Source of the DNA: Deltaproteobacteria bacterium | GTDB lineage: Bacteria > Myxococcota_A > Polyangia > Polyangiales > Ga0077539 | Length of the DNA stretch: 64,000 bases | NCBI GenBank assembly: GCA_016704445.1 | Contig: JADJAE010000008.1 | Coordinates: 153,468 to 217,467 of the forward strand | Reading direction: 5' to 3' | Part shown: in pieces, positions 55,886 through 64,000 of the stretch | How the letters are laid out: every line of letters starts with the position of its first letter | Position numbering within the stretch: the first letter of the stretch is position 1 | Position numbers and translations under genes: made by a program | Notes under the pieces: model-generated | What the model saw: only the letters and a program-made list of their open reading frames with translations | Told to the model about the DNA's origin: nothing | Database searches by the model: none

Positions 55886-57214
55886 TCAGAGCTCGTGCTT
55901 CCGCATGAGCCGGTACACGTAGCTGCGATCGAGGCCCGAGGCGTGGGCGATGGCGCTGGTGTCGCGCTTGTAGCGCTCCATCATCGAGCGCAGGTAGTCG
56001 CGCTCCAGGTGGTCGAGCCAGCGGTCGCGGATGAGCTTGAAGGGCTCGTCGGCGTTCACCCCAGGCAGCGCCCCCTCGGCCGGCGCGAGCGAACCGCCCT
56101 TCTCGTCTCGCCTCGCCCCCGCGAGGTGCAGCGCGCCTCGAGCGCCGAGGGCCAGGGCGCGCTCGACGAAGTTGCGCAGCTCGCGCACGTTGCCTGCCCA
56201 TGGCCGCTGCCGCATCTCGCGCAGCAGGTCGGGCGTCACCACGCCCTGCGCCCCGGGCGGCAGCAGCTTTTCCACGAGCAGGGGGATGTCGTCGAGGCGG
56301 TCGCGCAGCGGCGGCACCGTGATGGGGACCACCGAGAGGCGGAAGTAGAGGTCCTCGCGGAAGGTGCCGAGGTTGACCATGCTCGCGAGGTCGCGGTGCG
56401 TCGCCGCGATGAAGCGCACGTTGACCGAGCGGTACTGCGTCTCGCCGACCCGACGCACCATGCGGCTCTCGAGCGCGCGGAGCAGCTTCGGCTGCATCGA
56501 GAGCGGCATCTCGCCGACCTCGTCGAGGAAGACCGTGCCCCCGTCGGCGGACTCGATCGCCCCAGCGCGGGCGCCCATCGCGCCGGTGTACGCGCCCTTC
56601 GCGTTGCCGAAGAGCTCGACCTCCAGGAGGCTCTCCGCGAGCGCCCCGCAGTCGACCACCACGAAGGGCTTCTCCACCCGCGGCGAGGCCTCGTGGATCG
56701 CCTTGGCGACGAGCTCCTTGCCGGTGCCCGTCTCGCCGAGCACCAGCACCGTGGATGGTAGCTGCGCCACCCGGTAGAGCTGCGCGAAGAGCTCCCGCAT
56801 CGCGGTGCTGCGCCCCCAGAGCGGGCCGAAGCGCTCGAAGGGCCAGAGGTCCAGCTCGGCGGCGTTCTGGTTGTAGAAGAGCCAGAGGTCCGTGGCGCCG
56901 AGGTGGATGCAGCCGCCGTCGGGGACCTGCGCCTCACGCACCCGCACCCCGTTGACGAAGGTGCCGTTGCGGCTCCCGAGGTCGCGCACCCACGCTCCGT
57001 CGTTGGTCACCTCGAGCGAGGCGTGGAGGCGCGAGACCTCGCCGTCGCGCACGATGATGTCGCAGTCGTCCGCGGACCCGATCATCCGGCGGCCCTGCAC
57101 CAGGTAGCTGTGCGAGCCGACGCTGTCGACCCAGCGGATCTGCGGCTCATGCATCAGCATGCTGCGCGCGAATCCGAAGTCGCCGACGTTCACCAGCGTG
57201 CGTTCGTCGTTCAT
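55886..57214 (-). CDS. FHA-domain sigma-54-dependent activator
   Basis: The 442-residue protein has an N-terminal FHA domain (RMIGSADDCDIIVRDGEVSRLHASLEV...LGSRNGTFVNGVRV, phosphothreonine binding), then AAA+ of the sigma-54 activator class: GETGTGKELVAKAIH (Walker A), GNAKGAYTGA (GAFTGA variant), GGTVFLDEVGEMPL (Walker B), FREDLYFRLSVVPI, and a C-terminal Fis-type HTH (ASGLDRSYVYRLMRKHEL). It activates sigma-54 RNA polymerase, probably triggered by a phosphothreonine partner. It is divergent from hcp with a 349-bp gap. Its stop is in the IS target duplication. Confidence 0.93.
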   Translation of the reverse strand: MNDERTLVNVGDFGFARSMLMHEPQIRWVDSVGSHSYLVQGRRMIGSADDCDIIVRDGEVSRLHASLEVTNDGAWVRDLGSRNGTFVNGVRVREAQVPDGGCIHLGATDLWLFYNQNAAELDLWPFERFGPLWGRSTAMRELFAQLYRVAQLPSTVLVLGETGTGKELVAKAIHEASPRVEKPFVVVDCGALAESLLEVELFGNAKGAYTGAMGARAGAIESADGGTVFLDEVGEMPLSMQPKLLRALESRMVRRVGETQYRSVNVRFIAATHRDLASMVNLGTFREDLYFRLSVVPITVPPLRDRLDDIPLLVEKLLPPGAQGVVTPDLLREMRQRPWAGNVRELRNFVERALALGARGALHLAGARRDEKGGSLAPAEGALPGVNADEPFKLIRDRWLDHLERDYLRSMMERYKRDTSAIAHASGLDRSYVYRLMRKHEL

Positions 57215-57466
57215 GAACGGCGCGCAGTGTAGCCCCGATTCCCCAGGGAGCGGCTTTCGACGATCGTCCAATCGCTGGGACTCATGTCCGAAGGCCGGGC
57301 GGGCAGGCGAATCCGACGTGCCAGGGCGCTGCGAGGAGGGGGTCGCGCCGCGGCGGGTCCTTGGACGGGTGTCCACGGGAGGGGATCCGCGCCACGGGCG
57401 GTCGACGCCCGCGTTCGCACGGGCTCCACAGCGATGTGAGCGCGCCGTGGCGCTTGGGCTCAGTGG

Positions 57467-57482
57467 TGGCACGGACGGTGCT
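57467..57482 (+). promoter_or_regulatory. Sigma-54 (-24/-12) promoter of hcp
   Basis: TGGCACGGACGGTGCT matches the consensus TGGCACG-N4-TTGCW in all but one base and keeps exactly 10 bases between the conserved GG and GC. The predicted transcript starts near 57493, about 70 bp before the hcp ATG. The divergent FHA activator supplies the cognate enhancer-binding protein. The rest of the 349-bp intergenic gap shows no other clear site. Confidence 0.75.
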
Positions 57483-57563
57483 CAATCGGGCTCCGTCGGC
57501 ATCACCCACGGTGGGCACGGTGGTCGTCGGCGGAACCTTCACTGCCCGCACTCGAGGACTCAA

Positions 57564-58055
57564 ATGGCCGAAACCGTACATCTCTATCTCAAGGCGAATG
57601 GTCAGGACATCAAGGGCTCCAGCTCGCAGGAGAGCCTTGGTCGCAAGGACTCCATCGAGTGCGTCTACTACGAGCAGGCCGTGAAGACGGCTCGCGAGGC
57701 GGGCTCGGGCATGGCGACCGGTCGCCGCCAGTACGAGGCGCTGCTCATCCGTAAGCGCATCGACAAGTCCTCGCCGCTCATCGCCAAGGCGCTCGTCGAG
57801 AACGCCCGCATCGACGCGAAGTTCAAGTTCTTCCGCCCGAACCCCAACGGCGACGGCACCACCGAGCAGTTCTACACGGTCGAGATCAAGCAGGGCCGCG
57901 TCGCGAGCCAGAAGCAGTGGTCGCCCGACACGATCGTCCCCGCGACCTCGACCGAGCCCCCCCTGGAGGAGGTCACCTTCGTGTTCCACACCATCTCGTG
58001 GACCTACACCAACGGCGGCGTGACGCACGAGGACACCTGGGATCAGAACCGCTGA
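57564..58055 (+). CDS. hcp: Hcp-family type VI secretion tube protein, orphan
   Basis: The 163-residue protein starts MAETVHLYLKANGQDIKGSSSQESLGRKDSIECVYYEQAV and has the Hcp1 strand pattern (KRIDKSSPLIAKALVENARIDAKFKFFRPN...GTTEQFYTVEIKQGRVASQKQW...EEVTFVFHTISWTYTNGGVTHEDTW). Hcp forms the tube of the type VI machine and can carry effectors. GAGGA lies 5 bases ahead of the ATG. No other T6SS genes are near, so it is an orphan copy. A sigma-54 promoter is upstream. Confidence 0.92.
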   Translation: MAETVHLYLKANGQDIKGSSSQESLGRKDSIECVYYEQAVKTAREAGSGMATGRRQYEALLIRKRIDKSSPLIAKALVENARIDAKFKFFRPNPNGDGTTEQFYTVEIKQGRVASQKQWSPDTIVPATSTEPPLEEVTFVFHTISWTYTNGGVTHEDTWDQNR

Positions 58056-58082
58056 TCGCGGACTGAGCCAGCACACCGCATC

Positions 58083-58155
58083 GGCCCCCGCGGCGCCTCA
58101 CACCCCACCAAACCAATGGGGTGCGGCGCCTCTCCGGGGGCCGTCGGCTATTTTA
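58083..58155 (+). terminator. Intrinsic-type terminator after hcp
   Basis: GGCCCCC (58083-58089) pairs with GGGGGCC (58136-58142), with inner CACCCC/GGGGTG pairs, and a TATTTTAT stretch follows (about 58149-58156). It lies 28 bp after the hcp stop, ahead of the DUF4139 pair. Confidence 0.6.
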
Positions 58156-58267
58156 TCCTCCCCAGTAAAGCCCACCCCCCTCCTGGCGGTGCCTGCGAGT
58201 GGCCTCGCCGTTCGCGCCGTGAGACCTTCCACGCCGCGCGGCGGAGGCCACGCGGGAGGAGCGACCG

Positions 58268-60334
58268 GTGGCGATCCATTGCGACAGCAGCATCACCCAC
58301 GTGCAGGTCTTCGCGCGCGGGGCCCGCGTCACGCGACGGGTGGTTCCGTCCGAGGCGGTCGCCGAGGGGGAGGTCACGCTCGCCGTCGACGGGCTCCCCA
58401 CACTCGCGGCCCCGGGCTCGTTTCGGGTGAGCCTCGGCGGCGACGCCGCGGGGCGCTCGCTGGTGCTGGTGCGCTCGTCGCTGGTCGTCCCGACGAAGGG
58501 CTCCGCCCTCGGTCCCTCGCTGGAGGCGGTGCGGGAGCTGGAGCGGAAGATCCATCGCATCGACCGGCACACGGGGCTCTCGCAGCGACGGCGAGACGCC
58601 ATCACCGAGGCCCGGCTCGACCCGAAGAGCAGGGCGCGGCGCGCGCCGGATGACCCGCGGTCGGTGGTCCCGAGGACGCGAGAGACGCTCGCCGCGCACG
58701 CGATGCTCACGGCCCTCGCGGCGGACCTCGACGCGCGCCTCGACGCCCTCCACCGGGAGCGGCACGAGCTCGTCCGCGCCCTCGAGCGAGCGCGCACGCA
58801 CGCCTCGCAGGCCCGCAGCTCCGAGCTCTCGGGCGACGCGCGCCCCACCCGGCGGGTGCTCATCACCGTGCGAGGCGACGGTCCGCTGCCGCACCTCGAG
58901 CTCACCTACGCCGTCGACGCCGCGCGGTGGTGGCCCGTCTACACGCTGCGCATCCGCGACCACGCGCGAGCCGCCACCTGGATCAGCGAGGCCCTCGTGG
59001 CGCAGCGCTCGGGAGAGGACTGGCGCGACGCGCGGCTCGAGCTCTCCACCGCCGACATGCTCTTCGACGCGCGGATGCCCACGCTGCCGTCGCTCCGATT
59101 CGGGCGAGCGCAGCCTCCGCCGAAGCGGGCGTTCAGGCCGCCGCCCGGCGGGGTCGAGGCGATGTTCGACGGCTACGATCGGGCCTTCGCGAAGACGCTG
59201 GCGACGACCCTGGCGCCGCCGCCGCCGCCACCACCTTCGCCTTCGTGGGCGATGGACGACGCTCGCACGAGGGAGGGAGTGCTCGCGGAGTTCGACGCGG
59301 AGGTCGCCATGGAGGCTCCAGGGGCCTATGGGCCGCCTCCGGCCATGGCCCCGATGCCGGCCCCGGCAGTGATGTACCCGCCGCAGGCGGCGCGTAGCTC
59401 GGTGGCCGCGCCCAAGCGCTCGGGCATCCTCGCGGGCGCGATGAGCTTCGGCGGCGGTGGCGCTCCGGCCGAGGGAGCAGCGGCCGCGCCGGAGCCGATC
59501 GTCGAGCCGTCGGACGCGTGGCTGGACTACGACGGGCTCAGCATGGGCGCTCCGGGAGACCTGACCCGGCGGGGCAAGCTGGGGCGCGAGGGCGCTGACG
59601 CCTGGAAGCAGGAGCGTGAGCGGGCGGTTCAGTTGCTGGATGCCCCGGTGCCTCCCGCGGGGGTGCGGGATCCGCGGGCCTCGCGAGGGATGTTCGATCA
59701 CCGGTACCGGGCCGAGGGGCTGGTGGAGGTGCCCTCGGACGGGCTCACGCACCGGGTTCCGCTCGGCGCGGGCGACGCCACGCCGACGGTGCGCTGGCGG
59801 GTCATCGCGTGCGAGGGCGCGGACGTCTTCCGCGAGGTGGAGCTGCGCAACCCCTTCGACGCCCCGCTGCTGGCGGGCCCGGTGGACGTCTACGTGGACG
59901 GCAGCCTGCTGGTGGTCGCGGCGATCGAGCACATCGACCGCGGCGGCACCCTGCGCGTCGGGATGGGCGTCGACGAGCGGCTGCGCGCCGCCCGCAACGT
60001 GCGCGCGAAGGAGGACACCGCCGGGCTCCTGGGCGGCGACACGATCATCGACCACACGGTGTCGATCGAGCTCTCGTCGGCGCTCGGGTCGCCCGCGCTG
60101 GTCGAGCTCATCGACCGCATCCCGGTCACCGACGAGAAGACCGTGGAGGTGACCCCGAGGGGCGCGCGGCCGGAGCCCGAGCGCTTCACGCAGGCCGAGC
60201 GCGGCGCCGCGGTGCGAGGGGGACTGCGCTGGGAGGTGATCGTCCCGGCGGGCGGGCGCAGCGCCGTGGAGTTCGGGTATCGGCTGACCATTCCGTCCAA
60301 GAACGAGCTCGTGGGAGGCAACCGCCGTGGGTGA
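58268..60334 (+). CDS. DUF4139 domain protein, first paralogue
   Basis: The 688-residue protein (GTG start) has an N-terminal beta-domain (THVQVFARGARVTRRVVP), a helical coiled region (about residues 85-190), then a DUF4139-like body (LELTYAVDAARWWPVYTLRI...EALVAQRSGEDWRDARLELST) and a Pro/Ala-rich insert (about 290-390). The C-terminal strands follow (LVELIDRIPVTDEKTVEVTPRGARPEPERF). Function is unknown; homologues are called mucoidy inhibitor-like. No signal peptide. It overlaps the second paralogue by 8 bp. Confidence 0.8.
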   Translation: MAIHCDSSITHVQVFARGARVTRRVVPSEAVAEGEVTLAVDGLPTLAAPGSFRVSLGGDAAGRSLVLVRSSLVVPTKGSALGPSLEAVRELERKIHRIDRHTGLSQRRRDAITEARLDPKSRARRAPDDPRSVVPRTRETLAAHAMLTALAADLDARLDALHRERHELVRALERARTHASQARSSELSGDARPTRRVLITVRGDGPLPHLELTYAVDAARWWPVYTLRIRDHARAATWISEALVAQRSGEDWRDARLELSTADMLFDARMPTLPSLRFGRAQPPPKRAFRPPPGGVEAMFDGYDRAFAKTLATTLAPPPPPPPSPSWAMDDARTREGVLAEFDAEVAMEAPGAYGPPPAMAPMPAPAVMYPPQAARSSVAAPKRSGILAGAMSFGGGGAPAEGAAAAPEPIVEPSDAWLDYDGLSMGAPGDLTRRGKLGREGADAWKQERERAVQLLDAPVPPAGVRDPRASRGMFDHRYRAEGLVEVPSDGLTHRVPLGAGDATPTVRWRVIACEGADVFREVELRNPFDAPLLAGPVDVYVDGSLLVVAAIEHIDRGGTLRVGMGVDERLRAARNVRAKEDTAGLLGGDTIIDHTVSIELSSALGSPALVELIDRIPVTDEKTVEVTPRGARPEPERFTQAERGAAVRGGLRWEVIVPAGGRSAVEFGYRLTIPSKNELVGGNRRG

Positions 60335-61901
60335 TCCGGTGCAGAGCGAGGCGGTGCGGGTGACCTTCTTCGAGGACCGCGCGGAGGTGGTGCGGCGCGC
60401 GACCTGCGAGGTGCAGGCGGGCATCTCGTGGGTGTCGGTCGCAGGCGTGACCCCCGCCCTCGACGACCGCAGCCTCGTGGCGGGCGTGGTCGGCGACGGG
60501 GCGCGGGTGATCGCGACGCGCGTGGTGCGGGTGGTCGTGCCGGTGTCGGTCGCCGGGGACGACGAGCGGGACGCGGCGGAGCGCGACGCCACCGAGGCGG
60601 CCGCGCGGCGGGCGGCGGCCGATCGGGGAGAGCACCGGGCGAGCGCGGACCTGGAGCGCCTCGACGCGACGGCCATCGACTGGGTGGGCTCGGTGGCGGC
60701 TGTTCCGCGCGGGACGAAGGACGACCCGGCCGCGGGCGCGAGGGCCTGGCGCGAGGCCTTCGACGCCATCGAGGCGGCGTCCAGCGCGGCGGAGGAGGCC
60801 CTGCTCGCGGCGGAGGAGCAGGGCTTCGAGGCGCGGGCCGATCAGCTCCGGGCGCAGGCGAGGCTGGAGGCCGCGAGGGCCACGCGCTCGCTGCAGACGT
60901 CGCGCGTCGAGGTGCAGGTGGAGGCCGCGGCGGCGGGTCCGGTGACGGTGGAGCTCACCTACCGGACGCCCTGCGCTCTCTGGCGACCGGAGCACCTCGC
61001 CCGGTGGACGCCGCCCGGAGAGGGAGAGCCGTCGACGGTGACCATCGCCACCGCGGCGGTGATCTGGCAGGCCACCGGGGAGCTCTGGACACACGTGAGG
61101 GCGCGCTTCTCCACGGCGCGTCCGGCGCAGTCCGCGGCGCCTCCGCTGCTGACCGACGACCTGCTCACCAGCCGCAGGAAGAGCGAGCCCGAGCGCAGCC
61201 GCGTGGTGGTGGAGGCGCGCGAGCAGGCCATCGCCACGGCGGGCCTGGAGCGCGGCACGAGGGATGTCGACGAGATGCCAGGCGTCGACGACGGGGGCGA
61301 GGCGCAGTGGTTCGAGGGGGCGCACCCGGTGACGATCCCGAGCGACGGCGAGGCGCACCGGGTGGAGCTCACCCGCGCCTCGATGACCGCGGAGGTCGAG
61401 CGCGTCGCGTGGCCCGAGCGCGGCGACGCGGTGCACCTGCGCGCGACGGCGACGCTGGTGGGCGAGGCGCCGCTGCTGGCGGGTCCGGTGGTGCTGGCGC
61501 GCGGGGGCGAGCTGGTGGGCCGCGGGCGCGTGGGCTTCGTCGGGCGCGGGGAGCCCTTCGAGCTGGGCTTCGGCGTCGACGACGGGCTGCGGGTGCGGCG
61601 CGCCGTGGACGAGAAGCGCGACACGACGCCGGTGATCGGCACGCAGAAGGTCGCGCGCACCGTGAAGGTGTATTTGAGCAACCTGTCGGACGAGGCGCGG
61701 CGGCTGACGGTGGTCGAGCGCTACCCGGTGAGCGAGGTCGACGAGGTGAAGGTCTCCGTGGGCTCGCACGAGGACGCGACCCTCGACGCCCGCGACGGGT
61801 TCGCGAAGTGGACCGTGACCGTGGGCGCCGGGAGCACGCGCACGCTCACGCTCACGTACCGCATCGAGGCCGCGGCCAAGGTAGTGCTGCCGCCGGGGTG
61901 A
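60327..61901 (+). CDS. DUF4139 domain protein, second paralogue
   Basis: The 524-residue protein (GTG 60327) shares the architecture of its neighbour: N-terminal strands (VRVTFFEDRAEVVRRATCEVQAG), a coiled helical stretch (about residues 85-190), then TVELTYRTPCALWRPEHLARW...AAVIWQATGELWTHVRARFSTA and VERYPVSEVDEVKVSV near the end. It is shorter and lacks the Pro/Ala-rich insert. The 8-bp overlap indicates coupled translation and possibly a heteromeric complex. Confidence 0.78.
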   Translation: MGDPVQSEAVRVTFFEDRAEVVRRATCEVQAGISWVSVAGVTPALDDRSLVAGVVGDGARVIATRVVRVVVPVSVAGDDERDAAERDATEAAARRAAADRGEHRASADLERLDATAIDWVGSVAAVPRGTKDDPAAGARAWREAFDAIEAASSAAEEALLAAEEQGFEARADQLRAQARLEAARATRSLQTSRVEVQVEAAAAGPVTVELTYRTPCALWRPEHLARWTPPGEGEPSTVTIATAAVIWQATGELWTHVRARFSTARPAQSAAPPLLTDDLLTSRRKSEPERSRVVVEAREQAIATAGLERGTRDVDEMPGVDDGGEAQWFEGAHPVTIPSDGEAHRVELTRASMTAEVERVAWPERGDAVHLRATATLVGEAPLLAGPVVLARGGELVGRGRVGFVGRGEPFELGFGVDDGLRVRRAVDEKRDTTPVIGTQKVARTVKVYLSNLSDEARRLTVVERYPVSEVDEVKVSVGSHEDATLDARDGFAKWTVTVGAGSTRTLTLTYRIEAAAKVVLPPG

Positions 61902-61908
61902 TCCGCCT

Positions 61909-63177
61909 TCAGCCCTTCCCCCTCCCCTCCTCCGCCGCGTCGGCGACCTCCTCGTCCAGCTCTCCCGCGGCGGCCCGCTCCAGCGCGATGCGCACGGGCT
62001 CGTGCGCCACGGTCTCCGCGACCACGCGCACCCGGGTGCTCGCGGCGCCAGGGTCCATCGCGGCGAGCGCGTAGGCCGCCCCGATGCGGCGGTCGGGGCT
62101 CGATCGCGGGTCCTCCAGCGCGGCCTCCACCTCGTCGCGGGTGAGGCCCGTCTGGCGGTAACCGTCGCGCGCTGCGGCGAGCCTGCGGAGCGCCTCGCGC
62201 CACTCCTCCGCAGAGCGCCCGTTGCGGTCGAGCGCGCCCAGCCTCGAGGAGAGGTCGAGCGGGGCGCGGGCCGCCTCGACGCCGGCCGTGATGCGGGCGT
62301 GGAGCGCCTCCCGACGGGCCTCGCTGGTGCCGAGGGTGGAGATGCGCCGCAAGCGCCCGTCGCGCAGCAGGAGGGTGATGTCGCCGCGCCTTGACTCGAC
62401 CGCCGCGATCTCGTCGAAGGTGACGAACCACGCGCGCCGCCCCTCGCCCACCGAGAGCCCGTCGCTGCCGACCGCCACGACAGGAGGCGCCAGCAGCCCC
62501 ACCGCCCCGAGAACGAAGGCCGTGAAGAGCACGATCACCAGGAAGCCCACCGCGGCGCTCGGGGGATTGAACGCCATGGCGATGCCGCCGCCGATCATCG
62601 AGGAGACGCACGACGCCGGGAGCGACGCCGCGAGGCCGACGCCGAGGTTCGCCGCGGCGCCGCCCAGGGGCATGCGCAGCGCGCGCCGGGCGGGGTCGAC
62701 GCCGGCCGCGTCGAGCACCGCCGTGGCCTCCTCCATCGTGGCGGTGGTGGCGCTGAAGACGTCGCCGTTGCGCCGCCGAAGCTCGACGATCGCGCCCGAG
62801 GGCTCACGGAGCACCCACGCGGCCGCGATGTCATCGCGGGGGATGAAGCGCGAGCGGAGCCCCGTAGCCTGAACGCCCGCCTCGCCCACGGAGAGCCGAC
62901 CGCGCGCGAGGGGGCCGATCCAGCAAGCGATCTGCGCGAGGAGGGCCGCCGCGGCGGTGGCGACGGAGGCCATCAGGGCGAGGCCGACGGGGATCAGCGC
63001 CCACGGAGGCGCCGCCGACTGCCGCGGATAGATCAGCGAGAGCACCAGGAGGCCCGACATGCTGAACGTGACGAGCGCGACGGTGGCCCTGGTGAGGTGG
63101 CGCACCAGCGCGTGGTGGCGCGTTCCGACGCGGCGGGCGGCGATCTCGAGCGGGGGTTGGGCGGGGTCTGCGCTCAT
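61909..63177 (-). CDS. Membrane protein with PH-like and HEAT-like regions
   Basis: The 422-residue protein has about four membrane helices in pairs (VALVTFSMSGLLVLSLIYPR, ALMASVATAAAALLAQIACWIG; then LGVGLAASLPASCVSSMIGGGIAMAF, GFLVIVLFTAFVLGAVGLL) and soluble beta segments (VQATGLRSRFIPRDDIAAAWVLREPSGAIVELRR). The C-terminus is helical (RIGAAYALAAMDP). No catalytic motif is seen. ATG 63177 is preferred; 97 bp separate it from the divergent gene. Confidence 0.6.
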   Translation of the reverse strand: MSADPAQPPLEIAARRVGTRHHALVRHLTRATVALVTFSMSGLLVLSLIYPRQSAAPPWALIPVGLALMASVATAAAALLAQIACWIGPLARGRLSVGEAGVQATGLRSRFIPRDDIAAAWVLREPSGAIVELRRRNGDVFSATTATMEEATAVLDAAGVDPARRALRMPLGGAAANLGVGLAASLPASCVSSMIGGGIAMAFNPPSAAVGFLVIVLFTAFVLGAVGLLAPPVVAVGSDGLSVGEGRRAWFVTFDEIAAVESRRGDITLLLRDGRLRRISTLGTSEARREALHARITAGVEAARAPLDLSSRLGALDRNGRSAEEWREALRRLAAARDGYRQTGLTRDEVEAALEDPRSSPDRRIGAAYALAAMDPGAASTRVRVVAETVAHEPVRIALERAAAGELDEEVADAAEEGRGKG

Positions 63178-63274
63178 GGAGGAAGGGATGGTACCTGCGC
63201 GGCGGGGCCGGGGGCCATCGAGCTCCGTGGACCGGACGACACCCGGGCGACGCGGTACGGTCGCGCCCGCGACG

Positions 63275-64000
63275 ATGCCCACCACCACGCCCTACCGCGC
63301 GCCCGCCGAGGGCTCCGACCGCCCCGCCCTGCCCGCGTTGTTCGTCCCCTGGGACGACGCCGAGGACAAGACCAACCCGATCAAGGTCTTCTACTCGATC
63401 CTGTTCTCGCTCTTCTGCGCGGCGCTCCTCTGGGCGGCGTCGCCGACGATCGCGGTCGTCTTCGCGGTCGTGGTGACCCTGGGCTTCGTGGTGGTGTTCC
63501 GCTCGAGGCCGCCGCGAGGGTTCGGCCTGGAGGTGCACGGCGAGACGCTGGTCATCTCGCGCTACGGCGAGGCGCAGCCCACCACCGTCGCCCTCGCCGC
63601 CGTGCGCAACGTGGAGATCGAGCGCAAGGCCATCCAGCGGGTGACCTACCAGCAGCAGTTCAGCGACCCGCTGCCCACGACCGAGCTCAGCGGCGACGTG
63701 GAGGTCGCGCGCATCGTGCTCCAGCCTCGACGGCGACGCTGTCTCGCGCGAGCTCGATGGGGGCGCCGAGGTGCGGTCACGAGGCCGCGGCGTCGCTGGC
63801 GGCAGGTCGGCAGCAGCGACGCTCTGGCGAATCCCACGGTGGCGGTGGCGGCCGCGGTCGAGCACGGCACGCAGGAGCTGCCGGTCTCGCTGGGCGCTGG
63901 CGTAGCCCGCGTCGGCGACGGCGACAGCGGCGGCGTGGTCGCTCTTCGCGTGGGACTTCGAGGCGCGGCGGACGAGGCCGATCAGCGCGAAGGCGTGGTG
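63275..64000 (+). CDS. Membrane protein, 5' part; frame disturbed near 63720, runs off window
   Basis: From ATG 63275 the frame stays open to the window end. The N-terminal part is convincing: two helices (VFYSILFSLFCAALLWAASPTIAVVFAVVVTLGFVVVF) followed by a PH-like beta domain (FGLEVHGETLVISRYGEAQPTTVALAAVRNVEIERKAIQ). After about residue 148 it becomes Arg-rich (QPRRRRCLARARWGRRG), while the +1 frame reads SLDGDAVSRELDGGAEV, so an indel near 63720 is likely. It resembles the soluble part of the divergent gene. Confidence 0.5.
   Translation, partial: MPTTTPYRAPAEGSDRPALPALFVPWDDAEDKTNPIKVFYSILFSLFCAALLWAASPTIAVVFAVVVTLGFVVVFRSRPPRGFGLEVHGETLVISRYGEAQPTTVALAAVRNVEIERKAIQRVTYQQQFSDPLPTTELSGDVEVARIVLQPRRRRCLARARWGRRGAVTRPRRRWRQVGSSDALANPTVAVAAAVEHGTQELPVSLGAGVARVGDGDSGGVVALRVGLRGAADEADQREGVV

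Noticed and set aside
63720..64000. A minus-strand gene entering from the right edge (HHAFALIGLVRRASKSH)
   Set aside because: Codon pattern is good for about 50 codons but no homology or stop is visible, and it overlaps the plus-strand frame; undecidable at the edge.

Overview
The window is GC-rich bacterial chromosome with dense, mostly leaderless gene packing and many GTG/TTG starts. Myxococcota is the best guess (inference). Signs of this are a kinase of the bacterial Ser/Thr family with a C-terminal membrane anchor, Cys-rich lipoproteins, a DUF2330 protein, a Cas6 of the Cmx6 (type I-MYXAN) kind, and an FHA-type sigma-54 activator. No rRNA, tRNA, CRISPR array or prophage was seen.

Layout. 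1-3658: radC end, then the conserved rpmH-rnpA-yidD-yidC-jag run (ribosome, RNase P, membrane insertion, RNA binding). 3715-12034: single genes: ADP-ribosylglycohydrolase, TVP38-type membrane protein, lipoproteins, Uma2, a kinase-like protein that has lost its catalytic residues, an AhpD-like protein and a coiled-coil/zinc-ribbon protein. 12042-19979: a frameshifted pectin-acetylesterase-like lipoprotein, a WYL regulator translationally coupled to a stand-alone cas6, a WD40/COG0523 GTPase pair, and a VWA membrane protein split by an in-frame stop. 20135-28392: DUF2330, thiE, a DUF2079 membrane protein coupled to a CehA-like metallohydrolase, and lipoproteins. 29492-34456: a five-gene cassette (NadE-like, AMP-ligase, acyl carrier protein, two odd alpha/beta hydrolases) like the acyl cassette of exosortase-A loci but with no exosortase here. 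34485-38492: DUF58-MoxR-DUF4350 operon. 38825-44831: operon of an SDR lacking its catalytic tetrad, a beta-propeller protein, an S55 (SpoIVB-type) protease and a TPR/outer-membrane protein. 46788-54180: str genes joined to a shortened S10 cluster (S12, S7, EF-G, EF-Tu, S10, L4, L23, L2, S19, S21) with no L3 and nothing after S19 except S21. 54352-55885: an insertion sequence with 19-bp terminal repeats and a 5-bp target duplication. 55886-58055: FHA sigma-54 activator divergent from an orphan hcp that has a near-consensus sigma-54 promoter. 58268-64000: two coupled DUF4139 genes and two divergent membrane proteins.

Several genes (acetylesterase, WYL, MoxR, transposase, perhaps the last gene) are broken by one-base shifts, often in short G/C runs, and one by a TAG. 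Either this draft has indel errors or several genes are decaying; this matters for anyone using the annotation.
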